Shown here piece by piece: positions 18,461-27,150 of a DNA stretch of 64,000 bases. The position numbers were made by a program, and so were the translations under genes. How positions within the stretch are numbered: the stretch's first letter is position 1; every line of letters begins with the position of its first letter. The stretch is from Alphaproteobacteria bacterium (GTDB lineage Bacteria > Pseudomonadota > Alphaproteobacteria > Caulobacterales > Aquidulcibacteraceae): contig WGNI01000002.1 in NCBI GenBank assembly GCA_016124655.1, forward strand, positions 62,001-126,000, given 5' to 3'. A model generated the notes under the pieces. That model ran no database searches. It had not been told where the DNA came from and saw only the letters and a list, made by a program, of their open reading frames with translations.

Positions 18461-19633
18461 ATGTCCCGCGCGCCTCTCCTTCACGATCCCGGCCTTCGCC
18501 TTGCGCTCGTCATGAGCGCGGTCACGTGCGGGTATGGCGCGTCGCTGCCGTTCCTGCCGCGCTGGCTGGAGGTGGAGCGCGGCCTCTCGGGCGTGGAGAT
18601 CGGCGCGATCCTTTCGTCCGCGCAGTTGGCGCGGATCATCGTCGGCACGCTGATCGCGACCTGGGCCGATGGCGTGCGCGACCGCCGCGTGCCGATGCGC
18701 ATTCTGATTGTCGCTTCAGCGCTCGGCTTTGCCGGCTTCTTCATGCTGCACGGCTTCTGGACGCTGTTCATCGCGGGGTTCGCTGCAAGCGCGCTGTCGC
18801 AGGCGATCATGCCTTTGGTCGAGGGCGCGGCATTGCGCGCGGGGCAAACGGGGCGCGTGCCCTATGGCGTGTCGCGGGCTGCGGCGTCGAGCACGTTCAT
18901 CATCGGCAATATCGCCGGCGGCGCGCTGATCGGCGTGTACGGCGTTTCCGTGTTGGCGGTGTGGCTGGTCGGCAATCTTGCGGTCGCTGCGGTTCTTTCC
19001 GTGGTCGCGCTCAAGCCTGAGCCCGTGCAAGAAAGCGCTGCGATCGGCGGATTTCGGGATCGCTTGCGCGCGGGCGCGGCGTTGTTGCGCGCGCCGGGAT
19101 TTGCGCGGCTGCTCTTGGGCGTCAGCTTCATTCAGGCCGCGCACGCGTTTTACTATTCTTTCTCCGTGATCGTGTGGCGCGGACAGGAGATTTCCGCGCC
19201 GATGACGGGATTTTTGTGGGCGTTCGGCGTGATCATCGAAGTCGGTTTTCTGGCGCTCTTGCCGCAGATCGAAAAGCGCGTGAGTCCCGAGGCGCTGATT
19301 CTCGCGGGCGGGGTTGCGTCGCTCGCGCGCTGGACGGCGATGGCGTTCGCGCCGACGGGCTTCATCTTGTGGCCGCTGCAGGCGCTGCATGCGCTGACGT
19401 TCGCGGCCACGCATGTCGGCGCGCTTCGGCTCGTGTTCCGCACGGCGCCGGATGCGATTCAGGGCTTTGCGCAGACGTTGTATGCTGCGCTGGCGTCGGG
19501 GCTGTTTATCGGCCTGGCGACGCTGGCGAGCGGGGCTTTGTATGATTCGTTCGGCGCGCTCGGTTATCTGGCGATGAGCGTGATGAGCGCGGTGGGTGTG
19601 GGATTGGTGGTGATGGCGCGGCGAAACATCTAA
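18461..19633 (+). CDS. MFS transporter (MFS_1-like)
   Basis: A 390-residue protein with about 12 membrane helices. The loop between helices 2 and 3 carries the MFS motif as ATWADGVRDRRVP. The overall pattern, including ALSQAIMPLVEGAALR and the YGVSRAAAS region, resembles the MFS_1-like group (HcaT/nucleoside symporter relatives). The substrate is unknown. Its TAA overlaps tail-to-tail with the stop of the DUF4062 gene. Confidence 0.85.
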   Translation: MSRAPLLHDPGLRLALVMSAVTCGYGASLPFLPRWLEVERGLSGVEIGAILSSAQLARIIVGTLIATWADGVRDRRVPMRILIVASALGFAGFFMLHGFWTLFIAGFAASALSQAIMPLVEGAALRAGQTGRVPYGVSRAAASSTFIIGNIAGGALIGVYGVSVLAVWLVGNLAVAAVLSVVALKPEPVQESAAIGGFRDRLRAGAALLRAPGFARLLLGVSFIQAAHAFYYSFSVIVWRGQEISAPMTGFLWAFGVIIEVGFLALLPQIEKRVSPEALILAGGVASLARWTAMAFAPTGFILWPLQALHALTFAATHVGALRLVFRTAPDAIQGFAQTLYAALASGLFIGLATLASGALYDSFGALGYLAMSVMSAVGVGLVVMARRNI

Positions 19634-20574
19634 GCCGCATCAGCGCCTAATTCGCAGCCGAGCGCGTCTCTGACCAAATCTTCGACTGCAAGCATTTGAT
19701 CCACAATTTGCGGTACCAAATCGGCGCAGGCTACTTTCAGCGTCAGCCCTCCAGAGAGGATCGGCCGCGCTGCAAATGCCCGCAAATCCGACAATCTTAC
19801 CAAGTGCTGCCGCGCTTGAATGTGCACGACCTCTGGTAGCCGCAATACGAGTTCCTCGAAATTTATCGCGAAGCTCGAGAAGTCTGTGCTTGCGAACGGC
19901 GTCAATAGCTCAGGGTCAAATTCATCTCTCGATTGCACCCGCATTGCTAGCAATTCGAACTGTCGCCGGTAATAGACCATTTGCTCAAGCGCATCGACGA
20001 GAGATGCTTGATCTCCGAGTTCAGCCCATCCGCCGCGAAATTCGCTGGGATCAGGGTTTTTAGAGTATCTCTGAAGCACGAGGTGAGCGAGGTTCGACAG
20101 GTAGCGAAAGCACAGCTTGTTGAGGTCGTCGTCGTTGTCGTATTTGAACACTAGTCCATGACGAGCCAATGCCGACTCGTATTCTCTGACGCACTCCAGT
20201 TGAGCAGGGTCCACGCTCGTTGGGTACGATCGAGTGCAACGATAGACTGCGGGGCGCTTTCCTCTTGATGAGAAGCGCTCAATTTCTTCTGCAGTCCCTG
20301 AGCTGCTTGCGGCAGTCGGCGTTCCATATCGATGCCACAGAAGCGCAATCATCCCGTCAGCTTCATCAACCAGTTCCGTATTGATGCATTCCTGCGGCGC
20401 GCCGCCCCACGCAAGGACGACGTCACGCTCCCAACGACGGGGCCTAAACTGAACAGAGGAACTCGCGTTTACGGCATTCCATTCGACTATTGCACGCTCA
20501 ACAACAGCGATGTCGTCTCGTATGTCACCGGGTGATGCAAGAACGACGTCACAAACTAGCGCTAGTCTACCCAT
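19630..20574 (-). CDS. DUF4062 domain orphan, possible stress or defence effector
   Basis: A 314-residue soluble protein. The first 110 residues have the DUF4062 pattern: a first strand CDVVLASPGDIRDD, a Trp-rich turn, WGGAPQECINTELVDEADG, then WHRYGTPT and GTAEEIERF. DUF4062 is a Rossmann/TIR-like domain usually found at the N terminus of STAND-type NTPases; here no NTPase follows, only a helical C-terminal region of about 180 residues. Codon use is visibly more AT-rich than its neighbours. The gene fits with no free space: its start lies seven bases after the nrdA stop, with its SD inside the end of nrdA, and its stop overlaps the MFS stop. It may be read from the nrdA promoter. Confidence 0.6.
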   Translation of the reverse strand: MGRLALVCDVVLASPGDIRDDIAVVERAIVEWNAVNASSSVQFRPRRWERDVVLAWGGAPQECINTELVDEADGMIALLWHRYGTPTAASSSGTAEEIERFSSRGKRPAVYRCTRSYPTSVDPAQLECVREYESALARHGLVFKYDNDDDLNKLCFRYLSNLAHLVLQRYSKNPDPSEFRGGWAELGDQASLVDALEQMVYYRRQFELLAMRVQSRDEFDPELLTPFASTDFSSFAINFEELVLRLPEVVHIQARQHLVRLSDLRAFAARPILSGGLTLKVACADLVPQIVDQMLAVEDLVRDALGCELGADAA

Positions 20575-20581
20575 CTATCCC

Positions 20582-22453
20582 TCACTGGCACGCCAGGCAT
20601 TCCTCATAGTCCGTGCGTTCAGCGGATTGCGCGACGGCGTCAGCCTTGAGTTCCTCGCCTTGCGCGAAGCCCGCGCGTTGCACGCTCTTGGAGCGGCAGT
20701 AATAGAGCGACTTCACGCCGCGCTCCCACGCCATCCAGTGCAGCATGTGCAGATCCCACTTATCGACATCGCCGGGCAGGAAGATGTTGAGGGATTGGCT
20801 CTGGCAGATCAGCGGCGTGCGGTCTGCCGCCAATTCAACGATCCAGCGCTGATCGATTTCGAACGCAGTCTTGAACACGGCCTTTTCGTCTTCAGACAAA
20901 CAATCGAGATGCTGCACCGAGCCTTCATTGGCGAGGATGGAATCCCAAATGTTTTGCGTGTTCTTGCCGCGCTCTTGCAGAAGCTGCTCGAGATAGGGGT
21001 TCTTCACCGCAAACGAGCCGGACAACGTCTTGTGCGTATAGATATTCGCTGGAATGGGCTCGATGCCCGCGCTGGTGCCGCCGCAAATGATGGAGATCGA
21101 GGCGGTTGGGGCGATCGCGAGCTTGTGGGAAAAGCGCGCCATCACGCCTTGTTCGGCCGCATCTGGGCAGGGGCCGCGCTCTTGCGCGAGCTTGACCGAC
21201 GCCGCATCGGCGCCGCGACGGATGTGGCGGAAGATGCGGTTGTTCCAAACCTTCGCCATCGCCGATTCCATCGGGATGCCGAGCTGTTGCAGCATGGAGT
21301 GGAAGCCCATGAGGCCTAAGCCGACCGAGCGCTCGCGATGGGCGGCGTAGGTGGCGCGGTCCATTTCCGGCGGGGCGCGATCGATAAAATCCTGGAGGAC
21401 GTTGTCCAGGAAGCGGAACACGTCCTCCAGAAAAGTCTCGTGCTTTTCCCACTCCAAAAACTTTTCCGCATTCAGCGACGACAGGCAGCACACCGCGGTG
21501 CGCTCGCGGCCGAGGTGATCTAGGCCGGTGTGCAGCATGATCTCCGAGCAGAGATTCGATTGGCGGACCTTCATGCCCAGATCGCGCTGATGCTTCGGCA
21601 TCTGCTTGTTCACGGTATCGGCGAAGATGATGTAGGGCTCGCCGGTCTGCAGGCGCAGTTCGAGTACTTTCTGCCAGAGCTTGCGCGCATTGACGTGGCG
21701 GATCACTTCGCCGGTCTTGGGGCTGCGCAGGCCGAAGGGCAGGTCGTCGCGCACGGCGTGCATGAATTCGTCGGTGATGTTGAGCCCGTGATGGAGATTG
21801 AGGCTCTTGCGATTGAAATCGCCGGCGGCTTTGCGGATTTCAAGAAACTCTTCGATCTCGGGATGGTGGATGTCGAGATAGACGGCAGCCGAACCGCGCC
21901 GCAGCGAGCCTTGCGAGATCGCGAGCGTGAGCGAATCCATCACGCGGATGAACGGAATGATGCCGCTGGTTTGGCCGTTCTGACCGACCTTCTCGCCGAT
22001 GGAGCGTACGCTGCCCCAATAGGTGCCGATGCCGCCGCCATTCGAGGCCAGCCAAACGTTTTCGTTCCAGGTGTCGACGATGCCGTCGAGCGAATCGCCG
22101 ACCGAATTCAAGAAGCACGAGATCGGCAGGCCGCGCTCGGCGCCGCCATTTGAGAGCACGGGCGTGGCCGGCATGAACCAGAGCCGAGAGATGTAATCGT
22201 AAAGGCGCTGCGCGTGATCGATGTCGTCGGCATACGCGGTGGCGACGCGCGCGAACATGTCCTGAAAGCTTTCGCCGGGCAGCAAATAGCGGTCTTCGAG
22301 CGTCTTCTTGCCGAAATCCGTCAAGAGCGCGTCGCGCGACGGATCGGTTTTAACCTCTTCGACCACTTTCAAAGGGCGCAGCGCCTTCGGCTTACCCCGA
22401 TGGGCGTCACGGCGTGGTTGAACCGCCGCTTGTTGTGTTGCACGCCCGCTCAT
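20582..22453 (-). CDS. nrdA: ribonucleoside-diphosphate reductase, alpha subunit
   Basis: The class I catalytic subunit reduces ribonucleotides to deoxyribonucleotides. The 623-residue protein is the short alpha-type form. Visible are PATPVLSNGG with the substrate-site Cys in ISCFLNS, NLCSEI (active-site Asn and Cys), the Glu-containing region after it, and the C-terminal redox pair in the ending EECLACQ. The N-terminal ATP cone is missing, so overall activity may not be allosterically switched by dATP in the usual way. The start at 22453 is six bases after AGGAG; an upstream ATG (22468) has a weaker site. The beta subunit gene is not in the window. Confidence 0.9.
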   Translation of the reverse strand: MSGRATQQAAVQPRRDAHRGKPKALRPLKVVEEVKTDPSRDALLTDFGKKTLEDRYLLPGESFQDMFARVATAYADDIDHAQRLYDYISRLWFMPATPVLSNGGAERGLPISCFLNSVGDSLDGIVDTWNENVWLASNGGGIGTYWGSVRSIGEKVGQNGQTSGIIPFIRVMDSLTLAISQGSLRRGSAAVYLDIHHPEIEEFLEIRKAAGDFNRKSLNLHHGLNITDEFMHAVRDDLPFGLRSPKTGEVIRHVNARKLWQKVLELRLQTGEPYIIFADTVNKQMPKHQRDLGMKVRQSNLCSEIMLHTGLDHLGRERTAVCCLSSLNAEKFLEWEKHETFLEDVFRFLDNVLQDFIDRAPPEMDRATYAAHRERSVGLGLMGFHSMLQQLGIPMESAMAKVWNNRIFRHIRRGADAASVKLAQERGPCPDAAEQGVMARFSHKLAIAPTASISIICGGTSAGIEPIPANIYTHKTLSGSFAVKNPYLEQLLQERGKNTQNIWDSILANEGSVQHLDCLSEDEKAVFKTAFEIDQRWIVELAADRTPLICQSQSLNIFLPGDVDKWDLHMLHWMAWERGVKSLYYCRSKSVQRAGFAQGEELKADAVAQSAERTDYEECLACQ

Positions 22454-22535
22454 TCGCCTCTCCTTCATCCCGTCTTAACCAGACTCGCTTCTGGCCCAAA
22501 TCTCAAGGGCTGGTGTGCGGTCCGCGATCTCTACC

Positions 22536-22594
22536 CCTACATATAGTGATGCCGGACCCTAAAATTCGGTCAATGGGCAAGTGACGAGGCTCAC
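22536..22594. promoter_or_regulatory. candidate NrdR box and CRP/FNR-type site upstream of nrdA
   Basis: At 22536-22551 the sequence CCTACATATAGTGAT resembles one NrdR box (core ATATAG flanked by a near-palindrome). At 22581-22594, GTGACGAGGCTCAC matches the CRP-type half sites GTGA-N6-TCAC exactly. Both lie in the 251-base divergent region between nrdA and the EamA gene. A second NrdR box at the usual spacing is not evident, so the first call is weak. Confidence 0.35.
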
Positions 22595-22704
22595 AATTTT
22601 TCCGTGAACAAGCTGTTAATGAACGCGGCTCGACCGCGGCCTGGAATGGGCCTAAAGCCGCGATCCGCCTGCTTTGGGGCGGGTTTTCGGGCGGAGAGAG
22701 CTCA

Positions 22705-23604
22705 TTGGCTGCAACCACAGCGCGTTCCGGGCTTCCGGCGCCGCTTGCGGTGGCTGCGGGGGCCGCAATCATCGGGCTCGCGCCGATCGGGCTGAGGCTC
22801 TCGGAGGTGGGGCCGCAGGCCACGGCGTTCTGGCGATTCGCCTTCGCGATGCCGCTTCTGGCGATTCTGTGGCGGGCCGGCGGGGAGCGATTCCCGACCG
22901 AGCGGGCGGCCATCCTGCTGTTCGCCGGGGTCTGCTTCGGCATGGACATCGCGCTCTGGCATGCGGCGCTGACTATGACGACGGTCGCCAACGCCACGCT
23001 GATCTCCAACATGACGCCGATCCTGGCCGGCGCGGCAGGGCTCTTTCTGTTCAAGGAGCGGCTGAGCGGCGCGTTCCTGCAGGGCGCGGGGGTGGCGCTC
23101 AGTGGGGTGGCGCTGCTTTCGCTGGCGCGCGTAGGACAGGCGGAGACGGCCGCGGCGCAGACGTTGGGTCTGCAAGGCGATTTGACGGCGCTCGGCTCGG
23201 CGGTGTGGTACGCGGCGTATCTGGTGCTCTTGAGTCGGCAGCGGCTTTTTGTCGGCGCGCGCACGACAATGCTCATCACGACCTTCGCCTCGATGATCCT
23301 TGCGCTTTGCGCTGCGCTCATCGCGGGCGAGTCGTTGCTGCCGCGGACGGCGCAGGGGTGGGCGCTGCTCGCAGGTTTGGGGCTGTTTGTGCATGTCGGT
23401 GGGCAGGGCTTGATCGCGGTGGGAGTCGGCCAATTGCCGATCACGGTGTCGACGGTTCTTTTGTGGGTGCAGCCGGTGACGGCGGCGGCTTTCGCATGGA
23501 CGTTCTTCGGCGAAGCGCTCAGCGCGGTTGCGCTTTTGGGCGCGGCGCTCGTGCTGGGCGGGGTTTGGCTGGTGCAGCGCGGCCGCGCGCGGGCGGCGAC
23601 ATGA
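22705..23604 (+). CDS. EamA/DMT-family transporter
   Basis: A 299-residue protein with ten hydrophobic helices in two EamA repeats. LFLFKERLSGAFLQGAGVALS closes the first and FAWTFFGEALSAVALLGAALVLGG the second; the Glu in each is the family hallmark. It starts with TTG at 22705 after GGAGAGAG; no ATG is available near the first helix. Its TGA overlaps the ATG of the EI24 gene. The substrate is unknown. It shares only general family similarity with the other EamA gene at 2987. Confidence 0.85.
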   Translation: MAATTARSGLPAPLAVAAGAAIIGLAPIGLRLSEVGPQATAFWRFAFAMPLLAILWRAGGERFPTERAAILLFAGVCFGMDIALWHAALTMTTVANATLISNMTPILAGAAGLFLFKERLSGAFLQGAGVALSGVALLSLARVGQAETAAAQTLGLQGDLTALGSAVWYAAYLVLLSRQRLFVGARTTMLITTFASMILALCAALIAGESLLPRTAQGWALLAGLGLFVHVGGQGLIAVGVGQLPITVSTVLLWVQPVTAAAFAWTFFGEALSAVALLGAALVLGGVWLVQRGRARAAT

Positions 23605-24290
23605 ACGGTGTTGCAGCGGGCTTGCGCGCGATCGGCGCGGCGTTGGGCGATGTGTTTTCGCCGCGGCTTTTTCCGTTGGCGCTGGCGTGTCTGGCAGTCG
23701 CAGCTGCGGCGTCTTTTGCGGCTGGGTGGGCGGCGTTCCATTATCTGTTGCCGCTGGTTCCGGAAGGCCAAGGCTGGATGGCGTGGCTCTGGAATGCGGC
23801 GGAAGCGCTCGGCGGGGTGCTGATCGTTCTGCTCGCGCTGGTGCTGTCGCCGGCGATTTCGATGGTGGTCGGCGGCGCGCTGTTTGACGTGGCCGCAGGA
23901 CGCGTGGAGCAGAACGTTTTGCCCCAAGGTTCGGCGCCGGGGCGGATGGTCCCGATTCTGGAAGGGCTCGGCAACGGCGTGAAGATCGCGCTGCCCGCGC
24001 TGGTGATGAACCTTTTGGCGATTCCGCTTTATTTTGTGCCGGTGGTGAACGCGCTGACGTTCATCGGCCTGAACGGGTATCTGATGGGCCGGGAGTATTT
24101 TCTTCTGGCCGGCGTGCGGCGATTTTCCTGGCGTGAGGCGCAGAGCTTGCGCAAGCGCGCGCCGCTCTCCGTGTTTCTGATCGGCGTTGCGTGTTCTTTC
24201 GTGCCGTTCATCGCGCCTTTGGTCGGCGCTGCGGCGATGACGCGTCACGTCAACTGGGCCGCCAAAAGGCATACCGAGCGGCTTCGCTGA
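23601..24290 (+). CDS. EI24/CysZ-like membrane protein
   Basis: A 229-residue protein with four or more membrane helices. It has the EI24 signature around ALPALVMNLLAIPLYFVPVVN and NGYLMGREYF. In enterobacteria the related CysZ moves sulfate; here no sulfur genes are nearby, so the function is open. It starts four bases inside the preceding gene and its 3' end overlaps the convergent GNAT gene by 41 bases. Confidence 0.8.
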   Translation: MNGVAAGLRAIGAALGDVFSPRLFPLALACLAVAAAASFAAGWAAFHYLLPLVPEGQGWMAWLWNAAEALGGVLIVLLALVLSPAISMVVGGALFDVAAGRVEQNVLPQGSAPGRMVPILEGLGNGVKIALPALVMNLLAIPLYFVPVVNALTFIGLNGYLMGREYFLLAGVRRFSWREAQSLRKRAPLSVFLIGVACSFVPFIAPLVGAAAMTRHVNWAAKRHTERLR

Positions 24291-24993
24291 AGCCGCATTG
24301 CGCGTAAAGCGCGACAGCGTTGGGATTGTCGGCTTCGACCTGAAGAAATGCAGCACCCGCTTCGTGCGCCTGCGCCCAGTGCAGCAAAGCGTGCACAATC
24401 GCGCGGGCGCAGCCTTTGCGGCGCGCGGCGGGCGCTGTGCGCATCAGGAACACGCCGGCCAAGCCGTCCGCGCTGGCGCTCATGCCGATGGCGATGGCGC
24501 GGCCGTCTTGCTCGATTTGTGCGAACGCGGCGGGGCGCGGCGCGCGCTGCGCGATGGCGAAACGCTCTTCAAATTCCGCTGCGTCCGCCGAGGTCTCGCG
24601 CAGCACCGCCACCATCGACGGCGGCGGCTCTGCATGGATGCGCACATGATCCGGCGCAGGAAACGCGGCGTCGAGTTGGCGCGTCATGATCAGGGTTTCG
24701 TGCGTCGGCGCATAATTGCGCGCGCGCAGCGCGTCGGTCAACTCCAGCGGCGCGACGGCATTGGTCGTCACTTTAAATCGCGGCGGCAAATTGCGCGCCG
24801 CGTACCAGGATTCCACTGCGTCGATCGCTGTGTTGAGCGCCGTTTCGCCGGTCCAGGTCAGCGGCCAGCAGGCATTGACGCGGCCGGTGACGCCGCCGGC
24901 GGCGAGCAGGACCCAGCCAAAGCGTTCGTCCTGTTCGGCCGCGGGCCAGGCGCGAATGGTTGCGCGCTCAATGTCCAACGCTGTGTAAATCAC
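24250..24993 (-). CDS. GNAT-family N-acetyltransferase
   Basis: A 247-residue protein. The C-terminal half is a GNAT domain: AGVFLMRTAPAARRKGCARA holds the acetyl-CoA pyrophosphate-binding loop, followed by FLQVEADNPNAVALYAQCGF, the typical last strand and helix. The N-terminal half may be a second degenerate GNAT fold. The GTG start at 24993 overlaps the TGA of the ethylmalonyl-CoA mutase gene, so the two are co-translated. Substrate unknown. The 3' end overlaps the plus-strand EI24 gene by 41 bases. Confidence 0.8.
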   Translation of the reverse strand: MIYTALDIERATIRAWPAAEQDERFGWVLLAAGGVTGRVNACWPLTWTGETALNTAIDAVESWYAARNLPPRFKVTTNAVAPLELTDALRARNYAPTHETLIMTRQLDAAFPAPDHVRIHAEPPPSMVAVLRETSADAAEFEERFAIAQRAPRPAAFAQIEQDGRAIAIGMSASADGLAGVFLMRTAPAARRKGCARAIVHALLHWAQAHEAGAAFLQVEADNPNAVALYAQCGFSEAARYAFWRPS

Positions 24994-26999
24994 GCGTCGC
25001 GCTGATCCGCGCGGGCATCGACGAGCTTGACCACATCCGCCATGATCTGCGTGATCTTGAAGTCCTTCGGCGTGTAGACGCGCGCCACGCCCATCTGTTT
25101 CAGCGCCATCGCATCCGCGGGCGGAATGATCCCGCCGACAACAAGCGGAATGTCGCTCAAGCCTTCCGCGCGCATGAGGCCGACAATGTCCTGCACCAGA
25201 TCGAGATGCGAGCCGGAAAGAATGGATAGGCCGACGACGTGCGGCTTCTTTTCCTTCGCGGCGGCGACAATCTGCGCCGGCGTCAGCCGGATGCCTTCGT
25301 AGATCGCCTCCATGCCGACGGCGCGCGCGCGGGTGGCGATTTGTTCTGCGCCGTTGGAATGACCGTCGAGGCCCGGCTTGCCGACGAGATAGGTCAGCCT
25401 GCGGCCAAGCTTTTGCGAGACGCGCTCGACTTCGGCTTTCACGGCCTCGACGCTTTCGTCGTCTTCGATGTTGACCACTAGCGCCACGCCCGTGGGCGGG
25501 CGATACTCGCCATAGATGTCGCGCAGCGCGTGTCCCCATTCTCCGGTGGTGACGCCGGCTTTGGCGCAGGCGATCGATGCGGGCATGATATTTTGGTCTT
25601 GTTGCGCCGCCGCCCGCAACGCGGCGATCGCCGCTTCCGCTGCGCGGTTGTCTCGCTGCGCGCGCCAGGCTTTCAACCGCGCGATCTGGTCATGCTCGAC
25701 GGAGAGATCGACCGTTTGAATCGCGTCCTCGCCGGCGGACAAGGGCGAGGGTTCGGTTGATGTGAAGGCATTGACGCCAACGACTTTCAAATCGCCGCGC
25801 TCGATGCCTTCCACGCGCTTGCGGTTGGAGTCCACCAGCGCGCTTTTCATGTAACCCGATTGCACGGCGGCGACGGCGCCGCCCATCGCGTCGATCGCGG
25901 CGAGTTCGGCGCGCGCAGCGGCCTTCAGCGCGGCGACTTTCTCCGCCATAACGGCGCTGCCGTCGAAAATATCCTCGTACTCGAGAAGATCGGTTTCATA
26001 GGCTAGAATCTGCTGCATGCGCAGCGACCATTGCTGATCCCAGGGACGCGGCAGGCCCAAGGCTTCGTTCCAGGCCGGCAATTGCACGGCGCGGGCGCGC
26101 GCGCCTTTCGAGAGCGTCACTGCGAGCATCTCAATCAGGATACGATAGACGTTGTTTTCGGCCTGCGGCTCGGTCAGGCCGAGCGAATTGACTTGCACGC
26201 CATAGCGAAAGCGCAGCGCCTTTTCATCGGTCACGCCATAGCGTTCGCGGCCGATCTCCTCCCAGAGCTCGGTGAACGCCCGCATCTTGCAGATTTCGGT
26301 GACGAAGCGGATGCCGGCGTTGACGAAAAACGAAATGCGGGAAAAGACGTCGGCGAACTCGCTTTCGGAAATCTCTCCGCGCGCCTTGACTTCATCCAGC
26401 ACGGCGATCGCGGTGGCGAGCGCAAACGCCAATTCCTGCTCCGGCGTCGCGCCGGCTTCCTGCAAATGGTAGGAGCACACGTTGGTGGGATTCCATTTCG
26501 GCGTTTCGCGCAGGCACCAGGCGATGGTGTCGGCAGTCAGTTTCAGGCTGGGGCCAGGCGGAAACATATATGTGCCGCGCGACAAATATTCCTTGATGAC
26601 GTCGTTTTGCGTGGTGCCTTGAAGGACCTTGCGATCGGCGCCCTGTTCGTCGGCCAGAGCCACATAAAGCGCCAGGAGCCAGGGGGCCGGCGCGTTGATC
26701 GTCATGGACGTGTTCATCTGCGCCAGCGGGATCTCATCGAACAGCGCGCGCATGTCGCCGAGGTGCCCGATCGGGACGCCGACCTTGCCGACTTCTCCGC
26801 GCGCCAGGACGTGATCGGAATCGTAGCCGGTCTGGGTGGGCAGATCGAACGCGACGGAGAGGCCGGTCTGGCCCTTGGCGAGGTTCGAGCGATAAAGCTT
26901 GTTGCTCTCCTTCGGGGTGGAGTGGCCCGCATAGGTGCGGAAAATCCAGGGCTTGTCCGGCGCGTGCTGGATGGGCGGGCGGGTCGCGGAATCGGGCAT
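24990..26999 (-). CDS. ecm: ethylmalonyl-CoA mutase
   Basis: A B12-dependent mutase converting (2R)-ethylmalonyl-CoA to methylsuccinyl-CoA in the ethylmalonyl-CoA pathway. The 669-residue protein starts PWIFRTYAGHSTPKESNKLY, and has LPTQTGYDSDH, NTSMTINAPAPWLLALY and CSYHLQEAGATP in the TIM barrel. The C-terminal B12 domain has the cobalt-ligand motif GLDGHSNGAEQIA (DxHxxG) and LSILSGSHL. The single-chain length and the pairing with ccr favour Ecm/MeaA over methylmalonyl-CoA mutase. Start at 26999 after GGAGA. It diverges from ccr. Confidence 0.92.
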   Translation of the reverse strand: MPDSATRPPIQHAPDKPWIFRTYAGHSTPKESNKLYRSNLAKGQTGLSVAFDLPTQTGYDSDHVLARGEVGKVGVPIGHLGDMRALFDEIPLAQMNTSMTINAPAPWLLALYVALADEQGADRKVLQGTTQNDVIKEYLSRGTYMFPPGPSLKLTADTIAWCLRETPKWNPTNVCSYHLQEAGATPEQELAFALATAIAVLDEVKARGEISESEFADVFSRISFFVNAGIRFVTEICKMRAFTELWEEIGRERYGVTDEKALRFRYGVQVNSLGLTEPQAENNVYRILIEMLAVTLSKGARARAVQLPAWNEALGLPRPWDQQWSLRMQQILAYETDLLEYEDIFDGSAVMAEKVAALKAAARAELAAIDAMGGAVAAVQSGYMKSALVDSNRKRVEGIERGDLKVVGVNAFTSTEPSPLSAGEDAIQTVDLSVEHDQIARLKAWRAQRDNRAAEAAIAALRAAAQQDQNIMPASIACAKAGVTTGEWGHALRDIYGEYRPPTGVALVVNIEDDESVEAVKAEVERVSQKLGRRLTYLVGKPGLDGHSNGAEQIATRARAVGMEAIYEGIRLTPAQIVAAAKEKKPHVVGLSILSGSHLDLVQDIVGLMRAEGLSDIPLVVGGIIPPADAMALKQMGVARVYTPKDFKITQIMADVVKLVDARADQRDA

Positions 27000-27036
27000 G
27001 GGCGGGTCTCCAGGGGCCAGACAAGCCCAACCTCTG

Positions 27037-27130
27037 TTGCACTGCAATACCGGCGGGGCGACGACTCAGGCCCGGCGCTTGCATGTTGCGCTGCGGCAAT
27101 TCCCGGCGCATTCTGTGCGCAACCGCAATA
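27037..27130. promoter_or_regulatory. repeated TTGC...GCAA motif in the ecm/ccr divergent promoter region
   Basis: The 151-base region between ecm and ccr contains TTGCACTGCAA (27037-27047, a near-palindrome) and TTGCGCTGCGGCAA (27086-27099). Related half sites are TTGCATG at 27080 and GCGCAACCGCAATA near 27130. Repeated TTGCA/TGCAA sites are what a PccR/RamB-type regulator of acyl-CoA metabolism binds in other bacteria, so these could control both genes. The binding protein is not in the window; this is inference. Confidence 0.4.
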
Positions 27131-27150
27131 AGACTTCAGGGGAGCATTGA

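Noticed and set aside
24250..24290. 41-base tail-to-tail overlap of EI24 and GNAT genes as a sign of error
   Set aside because: Both C-terminal sequences are typical of their families and both stops are clear, so the overlap is simply compact packing.
22503..24398. 631-codon minus-strand open frame
   Set aside because: Antisense to the EamA and EI24 genes; Arg/Pro-rich without any domain.
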